This document shows positions 33,411 to 41,654 of a DNA stretch of 64,000 bases, one piece after another; the first letter of the stretch is position 1; each line of letters starts with the position of its first letter. This DNA is from Candidatus Bathyarchaeota archaeon (GTDB lineage: Archaea > Thermoproteota > Bathyarchaeia > Bathyarchaeales > Bathycorpusculaceae). The DNA is taken from NCBI GenBank assembly GCA_026014665.1, contig JAOZHX010000028.1, positions 1 to 64,000 on the forward strand. Direction: 5' to 3'. The position numbers were made by a program, and so were the translations under genes. The notes beneath the pieces are model-generated. The model searched no databases, was not told the DNA's origin, and worked only from the letters and a program-made list of their open reading frames with translations.

Positions 33411-33449
33411 TTGACGATTATTTGAAAAGGTAAACCTTAAATATTTTTC
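33411..33449 (-). promoter_or_regulatory. Promoter of the heat-shock locus regulator
   Basis: On the minus strand the order is AAATATTTAAGGTTTAC, a 14-base spacer, then GTCAAC, matching the thermosome upstream region (spacer 13). TATA at about 33440-33448 predicts a start near 33417 and a 44-base leader with GAGGTAA before ATG. GTCAAC falls at the predicted start site, a repressor-like position. Confidence 0.5.
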
Positions 33450-33477
33450 CATCTCTAAAAAATTCATAAACCTGCAG

Positions 33478-33496
33478 AAAACTGAACAGCAGTTTT
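33478..33496 (-). terminator. Hairpin terminator downstream of marC
   Basis: AAAACTG and CAGTTTT form a perfect 7-bp stem with a 5-base loop (AACAG). On the minus strand it lies 48 bp past the MarC stop and is followed after 14 bases by GAATTTTTTAG. Confidence 0.35.
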
Positions 33497-33543
33497 ATCT
33501 CGAAGCAAAAATATTTTCTACAAGGAAAGTCAATCTGGTCCAA

Positions 33544-34164
33544 TTAAACCATTGGCGAATAGTAACTTATGCCGTTTATTATATACTGAATTGCTATTGC
33601 GGCTATCAAAAGAGCCATTATCCGGGCAATTATCGAAGAACCCGAATTTCCCAGAAACTTATAGATTGGATCAATGAGCCTTAACATTACCCACACAAAG
33701 AAAAAAACGATAACAACTGACATAATCGTAATGATTAAACCATAGTTTTGAATACTAAAGATAGTCGTCGTTATTGCGCCTGGCCCTACAAGCAAGGGCA
33801 CAGCGATGGGTACAGCGCTCAATTTTTCTAATGAACCAGCTGGTTCATGCCATTCGCCCTCAATTAGAAGCTTAATTGCAATTACTAACAAAAGTAGGCC
33901 ACCGGCAATCATGAAGCTATAGACTGAGATGCTAAAAAAAGTAAGAATCCATTGCACCGCTAAAGCAAAAACTATGAGAAGAAAGAAACCCGTAAGGGCA
34001 GCCGAGCGAAAAACACGCTTTCTTTGGTTTTTATCAAAATTTTTTGTCAAACTAATGAAGATCGGAATATTCCCCACCGGGTCCACTATTATGAAAAGAG
34101 CTATTACCGCCTGAACAAGGTCGGGGATGCTTTCCATCAGCGATGAGGCAAATGGAACGGACAT
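33544..34164 (-). CDS. MarC family integral membrane protein
   Basis: A 206-residue protein with six predicted helices. Diagnostic blocks are FIIVDPVGNIPIFISLT at the first helix, LLLVIAIKLLIEG, and VPIAVPLLVGPGAITTTI in the second half, all typical of the MarC/UPF0056 family (NAAT-like, function not settled; not proven multidrug transport). It lies between the heat-shock regulator and the second hsp20 gene but on its own promoter. ATG at 34164 is followed by a typical N-terminus. Confidence 0.92.
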   Translation of the reverse strand: MSVPFASSLMESIPDLVQAVIALFIIVDPVGNIPIFISLTKNFDKNQRKRVFRSAALTGFFLLIVFALAVQWILTFFSISVYSFMIAGGLLLLVIAIKLLIEGEWHEPAGSLEKLSAVPIAVPLLVGPGAITTTIFSIQNYGLIITIMSVVIVFFFVWVMLRLIDPIYKFLGNSGSSIIARIMALLIAAIAIQYIINGISYYSPMV

Positions 34165-34315
34165 CGGTCATCACTGCCGACTTTGTGAAATATTTTTGGT
34201 TTTCCTACCAAATATATATGCATTTTGTTGGCGATTGATTATTTCTGTGTCATCAATCAGGTATAACGTAGCAATTGACTCGGTAATTAATCGTTTTTTG
34301 CCCAAATTAACCGAA

Positions 34316-34363
34316 ATTTTTTTAAGGAAGTTCACCCAATCTATACAAGATGAACATGTATAG
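34316..34363 (+). promoter_or_regulatory. hsp20 promoter with inverted-repeat operator
   Basis: A TATA-like TTTTTTTAAG (about 34316-34325) predicts a start near 34346. CTATACA (34341-34347) and TGTATAG (34357-34363) form a 7-bp inverted repeat over this start, where a repressor would block transcription. GAGGTGG follows before ATG 34379. Confidence 0.5.
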
Positions 34364-34378
34364 TTGAGGTGGTAAACT

Positions 34379-34906
34379 ATGGAAGAAAAAACGAAAAAGA
34401 AAGCAACCATATCTCCAGCATCGTCAGGAACCTCTTTAGCCAGACGTACAGAACCATTCGGGTTAGCACGAGGAATCGACAGCATCTTTGATGAATTCCG
34501 AAGATCCTTCGATGACCTCATGCGGCCATTCTTCCCATGGACCACCGGCATGGAACAAGGAACGACATTGCCAACAAGGTACGCACCAGTCGATCTAGTG
34601 GACAATGGAGACTCCTATACAATAACCGCGGAGCTTCCAGGCTTTAACAAAGATCAGGTAGAAGTTCAAGTAGACAAAGAAGGCCTATCCATCAAAGCTG
34701 AATGCAAGGAAGAAAAAGAAGAAAAAGCAAAGAACTACCTGCACCGAGAGAGAGCCTACTCCTCAATGCAGCGCTATATCGCATTTCCAGAAGAAGTTGT
34801 TCCTGCAAAAGCTGAAGGTTCAATGAAAGATGGCGTGCTGGAGCTAAAGGTTCCAAAGAAAGAACCTAAACCAGAAGAGAAACCAAGAAAAGTGGAACTC
34901 AAATAA
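34379..34906 (+). CDS. hsp20: Small heat shock protein, Hsp20 family (second copy)
   Basis: A 175-residue small heat shock protein. The N-terminal region has FGLARGIDSIFDEFRRSFDDLMRPFFP, then YAPVDLVDNGDSYTITAELPGFNKDQVEV begins the alpha-crystallin domain (about 65-155), with MKDGVLELKVPKK at its end, and a C-terminal V-x-L anchor (KVELK). It is nearer to canonical Hsp20 than the longer copy next to the thermosome. It is followed 37 bp later by an ArsR-like regulator gene, an order known from other archaeal sHSP operons. Expression is probably heat- or stress-controlled through the inverted repeat at the start site. Confidence 0.95.
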   Translation: MEEKTKKKATISPASSGTSLARRTEPFGLARGIDSIFDEFRRSFDDLMRPFFPWTTGMEQGTTLPTRYAPVDLVDNGDSYTITAELPGFNKDQVEVQVDKEGLSIKAECKEEKEEKAKNYLHRERAYSSMQRYIAFPEEVVPAKAEGSMKDGVLELKVPKKEPKPEEKPRKVELK

Positions 34907-34943
34907 ACAATTCCCTCAATTCCCTTCCCTTTTTTTGGTGTAA

Positions 34944-35645
34944 ATGTTGGCGAATGAAATGAGTGAAAAATCACAAGCAGAAATCGATACATTATTAACA
35001 ATAGTGCAAAACCCAATCAGACGAAAGATAATTAGGCGTCTCAGCCAAGAGGCAAGTTATCCTCTTGAAATTGCTAAAGAAATCGGAGTTGGACAACAAC
35101 TCGTTACAACTCATCTTGCATTGATGGAACGCGAGGGTTTTGTCCAATCAAACATGGAATCAAGCCCTCTAGGCCCAAATCGTCGACTGTATTTCTTAAA
35201 GCAATCTGCATACTTAACTGTATGTTTTGGTCCTCACCTCTATGACGAAAAATACTTCACCTTTGAAGCCTTACCAAACAAGCTTTCAAAAGATGCAATC
35301 GACTTTTTAGGTAGAATTGACAAAATCCAAGAAAAGAAACCGTCCAATAGTATTGAGCCATGGGCAGACCTAATAGCAGATATTGATAAAAAAATGGCAA
35401 TATTAGATGATGAAAAAGCGGTACTGCTATACATACGGAACCTTGCTATGAAACAAGCAAACAAAGCATTGCACTTAGAAAAAACAACACATGACGAACG
35501 CAGAATTTTACAGTATATCCTTGACGAGCAAACAATAAACATCGAAAATATTTCACAAACACTGAATCTAAGAGAATCTCTAGTTAGAGAAATTCTTGCC
35601 AAACTTAAGAGGGAACACCCAAAGTTATCTCAACTCAATACGTAG
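34944..35645 (+). CDS. ArsR-type winged-helix regulator in hsp20 operon (Phr/HSR1-like by context)
   Basis: A 233-residue regulator. The winged helix lies at about residues 12-95: LLTIVQNPIRRKIIRRLSQ, EIAKEIGVGQQLVTTHLALMEREGFV and LGPNRRLYFLKQSAYLTV. The rest holds long helices (about 130-185) and a second possible HTH (ENISQTLNLRESLVREIL). Archaeal heat-shock repressors Phr and HSR1 are ArsR-type and, for HSR1, encoded with hsp20; by position and domain this could be the same kind of autoregulator. ATG 34944 and 34959 are both possible. The sequence was not compared directly. Confidence 0.75.
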   Translation: MLANEMSEKSQAEIDTLLTIVQNPIRRKIIRRLSQEASYPLEIAKEIGVGQQLVTTHLALMEREGFVQSNMESSPLGPNRRLYFLKQSAYLTVCFGPHLYDEKYFTFEALPNKLSKDAIDFLGRIDKIQEKKPSNSIEPWADLIADIDKKMAILDDEKAVLLYIRNLAMKQANKALHLEKTTHDERRILQYILDEQTINIENISQTLNLRESLVREILAKLKREHPKLSQLNT

Positions 35646-35956
35646 CCTTGCAGGATTGTTTCTAAGTCAAAATATTCTAATAACTATTGTTTACATGTAC
35701 TAGCAGAAGAGGCGTTGCTATGAGCAAGGCCTGCTCTCCACATTCTATAGCCCAGGCAGAAAACCATAAAGAATCTACTGTACACTAACACAAAAACAAG
35801 CAAACGTTTCACCTTGAGTTTGCATTTATAGGGGAGGGGAGGTCGAAGCAGAGCAAAAGCAACACTAAAAACATTGACTGACGCATACGTTTCTGTAAAC
35901 CACTTAATATAAGGGGCTATAGCTCTCCAAGCAATTCAACAACAAAATTGGTTAAT
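35646..35956. other. Intergenic region without supported gene
   Basis: Between the ArsR-like gene and the cdv operon. Only very short frames are seen (for example 22 codons from ATG 35719). A purine-rich GGGGAGGGGAGG and an ACTTAATATAAGGG TATA-like element (about 35901-35916) are present. No RNA gene recognised. Confidence 0.5.
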
Positions 35957-36041
35957 TGGGTTGTGGGGTTTGGAGATTGTTTGAGGGGGAGAAGGGAGAG
36001 CGTAAAAAATTATTATTCTCCAAACCTTTCCACCCAACCCA
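35957..36041. repeat. Long imperfect inverted repeat 3' of cdvC
   Basis: The left arm TGGGTTGTGGGGTTTGGAG (35957-35975) pairs with 36018-36041 (ending CCACCCAACCCA), giving about 19 paired bases with a small internal bulge and a 42-base purine-rich loop. It begins 35 bp past the cdvC stop, so it may be the operon terminator or a transcript stabiliser; it could also be a small mobile repeat. Confidence 0.6.
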
Positions 36042-36075
36042 TCGCTTCTGGTTTTTGCCCTCCGTTACCATGATT

Positions 36076-37275
36076 TTAGAGCGCTTTGAACGCTTCAAAC
36101 CACCGATTATACATCGATAGCATATCCAACGAAACCGACGGCTTGCGCTCCTCAAGGATCTGGCGGAAATCAGCCATCGTTAGCGCCCTCGGCTTAGCTT
36201 CTTTATCCATCGCCAAACCTGACTCAAAGAACTCACCGATCAACTTTAGTTGCGCAGACTGACAAACATCCCTGATGTCGCTGCCGCTGAAGCCTTCCGC
36301 CAAACGCGCCAACTCAACCAAATCCACATCACGAGCAATCTGCAAATTACTCGTATAGAGCCTAAGCATATTCAATCGAGTAGCATGATCAGCCAACGGA
36401 ACCAAAATACGCTTCTGAAAACGTCGAATAAACGCCCAATCCAAATCCCAAGGCTTATTCGTCGCACCGATAACATAAACATGCAACGCCTTACCCTTAT
36501 CAACAATCCCATCCATCTCCTTGAGGAACTGATTCCGCACACGAATCTCCCCACCAACCTCGTTGCTATGCGTCCCCATCAAAGAATCCAATTCATCAAC
36601 GAACACAATCGCAGGCTTACCCTCAGCACTGCTCTTCCGAGCAGAACCGAACAACTTCGCAACGTTCTGTTCAGCCTCACCCAACCACTTTGACATGATC
36701 GAAGCTGCATCAATACTGTAGAAATTCGCATCAATCTCAGTCGCAACCGCAGCTGCCAACAACGTCTTACCACACCCAGGAGGACCAAACAGCAAAATCC
36801 CACGTGGCCAACCAAGCGGAAACAAATCAGGACGCTGCACCGGATAAACAATCGCTTCCTTAACCGCTTTCTTCGCTGTATCTAACCCCACAACCTCGTC
36901 CCAATTAACCTTTGGTTTCTCAGTCACAACCAACTCGCCGCCTCCATTTCCACCGTTACTGCCGCCACCGCCATTGCCATCCATCGTTGCACTGCCACCG
37001 TCACCATCATTGCTATTGCTGTTTGCGGCTTGATTCATCTCAACAGACGAAACCGTGCCCTGAAGCACCTTAATCCGCTCTTGGTACGCGATTGCCCTCT
37101 GCACATAAACCTTGTTTAAGCCATACTCAGGGTACAATTGGACAAGCTGCAGCAAACTTTCAATAGCTTTTTGATAGAGCGTAATTGCCCTGCCTTTCTG
37201 TCCCTGTTTGTCAAGACGCACAGCATCCAAAGCATAAGCTGTTGCAGCTTTCTCCAACTCGTTTGAAGCACTCAT
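36076..37275 (-). CDS. cdvC: CdvC / Vps4-family AAA ATPase
   Basis: A 399-residue AAA ATPase that remodels ESCRT-III filaments in archaeal cell division. An N-terminal MIT domain spans about 1-75 (KAATAYALDAVRLDKQGQ), then a Gly/Asn/Ser-rich linker (GGGGSNGGNGGG) and the AAA core: VNWDEVVGLDTAKKAVKEA, Walker A GPPGCGKT, Walker B IVFVDELDS, and the second region of homology IGATNKPWDLDWAFIRRF. The MIT domain should bind the MIM2 tails of the two ESCRT-III proteins of the same operon. GGAG precedes ATG, and the gene is last of four on the minus strand. Confidence 0.95.
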   Translation of the reverse strand: MSASNELEKAATAYALDAVRLDKQGQKGRAITLYQKAIESLLQLVQLYPEYGLNKVYVQRAIAYQERIKVLQGTVSSVEMNQAANSNSNDGDGGSATMDGNGGGGSNGGNGGGELVVTEKPKVNWDEVVGLDTAKKAVKEAIVYPVQRPDLFPLGWPRGILLFGPPGCGKTLLAAAVATEIDANFYSIDAASIMSKWLGEAEQNVAKLFGSARKSSAEGKPAIVFVDELDSLMGTHSNEVGGEIRVRNQFLKEMDGIVDKGKALHVYVIGATNKPWDLDWAFIRRFQKRILVPLADHATRLNMLRLYTSNLQIARDVDLVELARLAEGFSGSDIRDVCQSAQLKLIGEFFESGLAMDKEAKPRALTMADFRQILEERKPSVSLDMLSMYNRWFEAFKAL

Positions 37276-37298
37276 CTTTTTTCTCTCTCTCCTTTCTC

Positions 37299-38210
37299 CT
37301 ATTCAGGTGAACGTAACTCTATTCTTATTTTGCCCTTTGCACCTAAATCTTCAAGTGCACGCTCTATCTCCTCGTTTGAAGACTTAAGTTCACTGGAGCA
37401 TCGACTCAAATCGATCTCGCCGTTGGTTTTACGTACATACTCAAGGAGCACATCCTCCAAAGATGGCTTATCAACTTTAAGCGAAAACTCTTTAATCTCA
37501 GACTTCTTGTAGGAAAAGAGTGCTTTCTGCGGATCAAACCCTGCCTCTTCAGTGGTTTTTGTGCCAAACACCTGCGAAGAACTCGCTGTCAACGCCACAA
37601 GTTCACGTATGGGAGTTTTCTCTTTGATGGGTTCGCTTGCTGGCGGTTCAGGCAGGGTTTCGGCGAGTTTTTGCTCCATGAAGCAGGAGACTTCTTTGAG
37701 GATTTCTTCTCCAGCCTCGGTTTTCTTGCCTACTGGAATAACGTTTTCATCCGCTGAAAGCTTTGTAGCATGAAGTGTTTCTTGGATGGTTGAGTTTACA
37801 TTATTGAGTTCTGTGCTAACGTCTGGTAACACTTGGAAAAGTTCCTGGGAAACACCCTGCAGAAGCTTCAAAGCGGGTTTTAGGTCTGTGACTATGTCAC
37901 CTAGTTCTTTTATGGTTTCTAGGCGCATGATAACGCGTTCAATGGCTAATTGAACGTTAGAGAGGAATTTAATTAGCTTGCGGACTTCCGCAATTTCGGT
38001 GGCGCACATAGCAGCTTTTTCTTTATGGTTCTTTTTTAGTGCGCCCATGCACGTTTCAAAAAGAATGCGATCTCGTTCTTTTAAACGGTAACTAGCCTGT
38101 TCAAGCTTATTTTGTTGAACTTTAAGGGTAAAAATGGATTTTGTGGCAACTTCACGTATAGGTGGAGGGTTTTTGTTGGAGAAGCTCACGATTTGTTTCC
38201 CTCCGTGCAC
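37299..38210 (-). CDS. cdvB: CdvB, ESCRT-III (Snf7-like) with C-terminal winged helix
   Basis: A 303-residue ESCRT-III protein. The Snf7 core occupies about residues 25-190, mostly helical with a basic N-terminal helix (QASYRLKERDRILFE). A Pro-rich MIM2-like segment LPEPPASEPIKEK follows (about 195-208), then a C-terminal winged-helix domain (about 255-303: LEDVLLEYVRKTNGEIDL and IERALEDLGAKGKIRIE) that in other archaea binds the CdvA tail. The start is GTG at 38210 with no clear ribosome-binding sequence. It is the filament-forming partner for membrane constriction. Gaps of 23-24 bp to cdvA and cdvC. Confidence 0.9.
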   Translation of the reverse strand: MHGGKQIVSFSNKNPPPIREVATKSIFTLKVQQNKLEQASYRLKERDRILFETCMGALKKNHKEKAAMCATEIAEVRKLIKFLSNVQLAIERVIMRLETIKELGDIVTDLKPALKLLQGVSQELFQVLPDVSTELNNVNSTIQETLHATKLSADENVIPVGKKTEAGEEILKEVSCFMEQKLAETLPEPPASEPIKEKTPIRELVALTASSSQVFGTKTTEEAGFDPQKALFSYKKSEIKEFSLKVDKPSLEDVLLEYVRKTNGEIDLSRCSSELKSSNEEIERALEDLGAKGKIRIELRSPE

Positions 38211-38234
38211 CTATCGTATCGTTGTTGGTGCTGG

Positions 38235-38975
38235 TTAGATGCCAGCTTTGCCGATTTCTTTTACGTAGACAACGACTGGGGGTTCAGGAAGTTTGGTTGG
38301 GGCATTTGTGACTTGCTCAGCGTAGACTTTGTTGGGTACGGGTGCAGCGGCGGCTGGTTTTGGTGGAAGCTGGATTGATTCACCTAGCAGTACGCTTGAA
38401 ACTTTGCTTTTTGTTAGCTCATAGTCTGCTTTTTCTGCGCTTGCACGTCTTAAAGTGTCTTGAAGCAATGCGAAAGCGGATTTGTAGTTTTCTTCGTCTA
38501 CTTTGCCGATCTCGTGTTCGATTTCCAAGTTGGCGATGGCGTAGCTGAGCGAGGAGATTTCTTCTTGGCAGCGTTCGATTTCTATCGTGGCTTCTTCGAT
38601 GATGATTTGTGCGTCTTTTTTGAGTTGAGTTAGCACGTTTGAGAAGCTGTTATGCAGGTCTTGGTAGACTTCTGGAGTAATTTTTTTCTTGTCAGCTAAG
38701 TCTTTGAGGGCTTCGTCCTTGCGCCATATGAGGGGGATTTGGTCGCAAAGGGTGCTGGCTGTGTTTTTTATTTTTGTGATGAAGGTTATTTCGGGCCCAT
38801 TGAATCGTAAGCTTTCCATGGGCTGTTTGGAAAATTGGCCGTCACCAAACTCTATGTAAACAGCGTCAAATTTGCCGCTGGGTGTTAATGCGAAGGATGC
38901 AATTTTGCCGATTACTCTTCCGTATTCATTCTTGACCGGTTTTCCGATGGAAAGAAAAAGATTGGAGTTAGACAT
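38235..38975 (-). CDS. cdvA: CdvA, division-site membrane anchor
   Basis: A 246-residue CdvA protein. The N-terminal PRC-barrel-like domain (about 1-65: LFLSIGKPVKNEYGRVIGKIASFALTP and following) is followed by coiled-coil helices (about 85-200) and a C-terminal peptide PPVVVYVKEIGKAGI that corresponds to the part binding the winged helix of CdvB. It marks the division site and recruits ESCRT-III. GGAGG lies about 13 bases before ATG. The operon order ESCRT-III, cdvA, cdvB, cdvC is complete. Confidence 0.9.
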   Translation of the reverse strand: MSNSNLFLSIGKPVKNEYGRVIGKIASFALTPSGKFDAVYIEFGDGQFSKQPMESLRFNGPEITFITKIKNTASTLCDQIPLIWRKDEALKDLADKKKITPEVYQDLHNSFSNVLTQLKKDAQIIIEEATIEIERCQEEISSLSYAIANLEIEHEIGKVDEENYKSAFALLQDTLRRASAEKADYELTKSKVSSVLLGESIQLPPKPAAAAPVPNKVYAEQVTNAPTKLPEPPVVVYVKEIGKAGI

Positions 38976-38997
38976 TTTTTTGTTTTTTCCTCCTTAT

Positions 38998-39657
38998 TTA
39001 GAAAGTGGTTTTTTCAGCCTGGGATACAGGCGCTGCGGGCATTCCTGGTGGCAGGTCTGGGAATTTGTCTTTGATCTTTTGTTCTGCAACAGTTGCTGCT
39101 TCAGTGAGGATCTTTGCTGCGTCTTCGTTTACTGTGTCGAAGTTGAGTGTCATGCCGCTGCCTTGGCCTGCTTCGATCATGATTCCGCTGAGCATGTTTC
39201 CGATTTCGCCTAGTTCATTTTCTGCCTCTGGGAATACGCTGACTAATCCTGCTCTGACGGAACGTAGTACGCCGACGGCTGGACCGAGGGTTGAAACTAC
39301 GTCGCCTAACTCTGAGACTGTTCGTAACCGTAATGTGATTTGCTCGAGGGCAAGTTTAGCGTTCATAATTAATTTTGACATTTTTCTAACTTCGGCTAAT
39401 TCGTTTGCGAAGACGTTGGCGCGTGCACTGTCGTGTTTGGTGTATGCGTCGACGATGCGTGCGAAGATTGCTTTGTCGCGTTGGCTGAAGCGGTCTGTTG
39501 CTTGGTCGAGTTTTTGGACTTGGAGTTCGATGCGTCTGACTGCGAAATCGAGTCTTGGTTTTAGTGGACCTGGTGGTTTGACGGCGTCTTTGATGCGGTT
39601 TGCAAAGGGCTCATCTTCCCGTTTACTTTCCCACTTCTTGGCGAATCTTTCTGACAT
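38998..39657 (-). CDS. ESCRT-III (Snf7-like) paralog of CdvB
   Basis: A 219-residue ESCRT-III protein with the Snf7 helical core (about 30-165: LDFAVRRIELQVQKLDQATD, and ANVFANELAEVRKMSKLIM) and a C-terminal MIM2-like motif KFPDLPPGMP for the CdvC MIT domain. It lacks the winged helix of CdvB, so it should not bind CdvA directly and probably joins filaments through CdvB. It is first in the division operon, with GAGGTAATA just before ATG. The same helical motifs (SELGDVVSTLGPA here, KELGDIVTDLKPA in CdvB) show duplication. Confidence 0.9.
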   Translation of the reverse strand: MSERFAKKWESKREDEPFANRIKDAVKPPGPLKPRLDFAVRRIELQVQKLDQATDRFSQRDKAIFARIVDAYTKHDSARANVFANELAEVRKMSKLIMNAKLALEQITLRLRTVSELGDVVSTLGPAVGVLRSVRAGLVSVFPEAENELGEIGNMLSGIMIEAGQGSGMTLNFDTVNEDAAKILTEAATVAEQKIKDKFPDLPPGMPAAPVSQAEKTTF

Positions 39658-39696
39658 TTAGTATTACCTCTACCACGCCATGAATGCGGAAAAATG

Positions 39697-39706
39697 AATT
39701 ATACGT
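39697..39706 (-). promoter_or_regulatory. Putative TATA box of the cdv operon
   Basis: On the minus strand AACGTATAATTC predicts a start near 39675, leaving about an 18-base leader containing GAGGTAATA. A stronger-looking ACATATATACG lies further upstream (39731-39742) and could serve a second start or the divergent gene. Confidence 0.4.
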
Positions 39707-39882
39707 TGTTAATATGTTGGAAATATGGACGTATATATGTAGAGCTATATATCGTGAGTTTTGTGAGTTTTTGCTTTAACTTTTGGAGTTAAAGGCGATG
39801 TTGGTTATGGTGGTTTTATACATGAATGTGTAAGTTAGACTAAAAAGATGCGCTATCTAATCAGTAACAAAAAGGTGATTGA

Positions 39883-40110
39883 ATGAGTAGTAGAGTTAAA
39901 GTGTTTGGTTTAATTGCTCTTATCGGCTTCATTGCAGGCGTCTTAGCGCAGGTCACAGCAACCTTTGTTATTCCATGGCTGGTCGAGGTTTTACCGTTGC
40001 TTGGCGGCATAACAAGTTACTTGGTTGCAGGGTTTGCGGGTGCAATTCTTACAGTTGTGATTGTTGGCGCTTGGGCTTATATGACGGGTAGAAGAAACCA
40101 ACCGTACTAG
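39883..40110 (+). CDS. Small two-helix membrane protein
   Basis: A 75-residue membrane protein with two hydrophobic helices (about 5-32 and 38-64) separated by a short Gly turn, and a basic tail (RRNQPY). Gly and small residues in the helices suggest tight packing. AAAGGTGATTGA before ATG gives a clear ribosome-binding sequence. It is divergent from the cdv operon with a shared AT-rich promoter region, which could link it to division, but no family was recognised. Confidence 0.65.
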   Translation: MSSRVKVFGLIALIGFIAGVLAQVTATFVIPWLVEVLPLLGGITSYLVAGFAGAILTVVIVGAWAYMTGRRNQPY

Positions 40111-40198
40111 AATACTGTCAACTTCCGCCTCTTTTTTAATTAAAGAGCCTATCTTTTCGAAAGTTTTTGTTTGGGTGAGTTTTGTTTGCTTGACCAGG

Positions 40199-40516
40199 TT
40201 ACAGTTTTTGTTGTATGATGGGGCTTAGTTTGGTTAGTGTTGGTTGCGCTAAGCGGGTTTTGTTTTTTTCTATGAGACCTTTTTGCCTCACTTCGATGGA
40301 TGCGTGCCTCATGAGCTTTATGTGGGTGTGGCGGTTCTGGGGCTGCCACAAGATTGTTTGCGTCTGCGGTTGCTTTTTGCCAGTGCAACGTTTTTCTTTG
40401 CCTGTTACGGTGTGGCACAAGATAGTTTCACCACACGCTCCACATAGTTCTATGTGGGAAACGTCGCCATGTGTATGTGAAAGCATGTTGCGACCTCTTA
40501 ATTTTCCACAAGCCAT
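40199..40516 (-). CDS. Hypothetical small protein with Cys pairs
   Basis: A 105-residue candidate. The N-terminal part carries His and Cys residues (IELCGACGETILCH, KRCTGKK) that could form a zinc site; the rest is basic. A TATA-like GTAATAAATTA on this strand lies about 25 bases before ATG, which would give a leaderless transcript. An overlapping frame at 40149-40418 is less protein-like. No family was recognised and the composition is unusual, so this could be a chance frame. Confidence 0.4.
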   Translation of the reverse strand: MACGKLRGRNMLSHTHGDVSHIELCGACGETILCHTVTGKEKRCTGKKQPQTQTILWQPQNRHTHIKLMRHASIEVRQKGLIEKNKTRLAQPTLTKLSPIIQQKL

Positions 40517-40640
40517 GGTAAATTTTAAGCGTCTAATTTATTACAACCACTCTCCCGATAAACGAAAGATTGTTGTATGAAGAAGATTTTTGAGGGTATA
40601 ATTTATGATAACTTATTTTTGTGGTGCAGCGTTTTTCTCA

Positions 40641-41654
40641 TTATCTTTTGGCTCTGTCGTAGGCAATTAGTGGTGGTCCTAGGAAAACCAGCGATATGAC
40701 CCAGAGATTTGGATTATGTAATGGCCCTATGACTTCATACCATACGCTTGGGTGCGCTGAATAGCCTCCTGTTAAGTAATAGTAGAGTGTGGTAATGACG
40801 AAGTAGGCACCTAATCCAGCCAAGGCCAACCCGATGTGGGTGAGGTTGAGTTGTGTTGATTGCTTTTTTATCAGCGGCAGAGTCGTCAATAACACGGTTA
40901 GGGCTACTGCAAGCAGACCAAACAGGGTAAGGATGAAACTGAATAGGTTAGCAGGCTGCAAAATGAAAGCCCATCCCCATTGTTCATAAACCTTTGAATA
41001 CGGAATCGCAACTCCACTCCACATCATGGAAAAGTTGAACCAGAAAACCACAAACAGGTACCCAACGCCTGTTAAGCTGGCCCATTTTGCGATTTCTTGA
41101 GTGGACGCTTGCTGGTTGATGGTGGCTCGAAGTTTTATCAAAAGCGGTGGAACCACCAGAACCATGGCTAAGCAAGGAATCAGGGTAACATAGAGCAATA
41201 GTGCTTCTGGTGTGTGCCCAAAATAGAAGAGGCTGGAATCATTTGCTATGTTGTATGCTGCAGCTGCAATTATAGATGCAATCAAAGTCAAAAAGAAAAC
41301 CGCCTCCAACAACAACGCCATACTGATGCTTTTCCGGATGCGTGGGTTTGCTGGCTCTTTTTTTCTCCAGAACAAAAAGGCTGCATAAACGGCAAATGCG
41401 CCTGCGATTGTGCGAGCAATAATTGCTATGGATCCGGCGACGCCTTCGCTGCCATAGAAGAGGACCATCCACCACCAAGGATTTTTGGCAAGTGAATTGT
41501 AGATGTACTGGTTAGATATCATTCCTATGCTGTCACGCATTCCGCTGGCTGCGTAGTAAAAAGCGTACGCAAAATAGGTGCATGCGACAACTAGAATCCA
41601 AAATCTGTAAGAACCAGCATATTTTCTAAGCCATTTTCCCATTGGAGCCACCAT
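40641..41654 (-). CDS. Polytopic membrane protein, unknown function
   Basis: A 337-residue integral membrane protein with about eight to nine helices, beginning after a short basic N-terminus (MGKWLRKYAGSYRFW). Extracellular or luminal loops hold aromatic residues (NPWWWMVLFYG, YYYLTGGYSAHPSVWYE). No catalytic motif or family was recognised. It is monocistronic. A frame on the other strand begins at its 5' end, so the two may share a regulatory region. Confidence 0.75.
   Translation of the reverse strand: MVAPMGKWLRKYAGSYRFWILVVACTYFAYAFYYAASGMRDSIGMISNQYIYNSLAKNPWWWMVLFYGSEGVAGSIAIIARTIAGAFAVYAAFLFWRKKEPANPRIRKSISMALLLEAVFFLTLIASIIAAAAYNIANDSSLFYFGHTPEALLLYVTLIPCLAMVLVVPPLLIKLRATINQQASTQEIAKWASLTGVGYLFVVFWFNFSMMWSGVAIPYSKVYEQWGWAFILQPANLFSFILTLFGLLAVALTVLLTTLPLIKKQSTQLNLTHIGLALAGLGAYFVITTLYYYLTGGYSAHPSVWYEVIGPLHNPNLWVISLVFLGPPLIAYDRAKR

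Noticed and set aside
40215-40580. A 121-codon plus-strand frame opposite the Cys-pair hypothetical gene.
   Set aside because: Very rich in Cys, Trp, Met and Phe in an antisense pattern; the minus-strand frame has better promoter placement.
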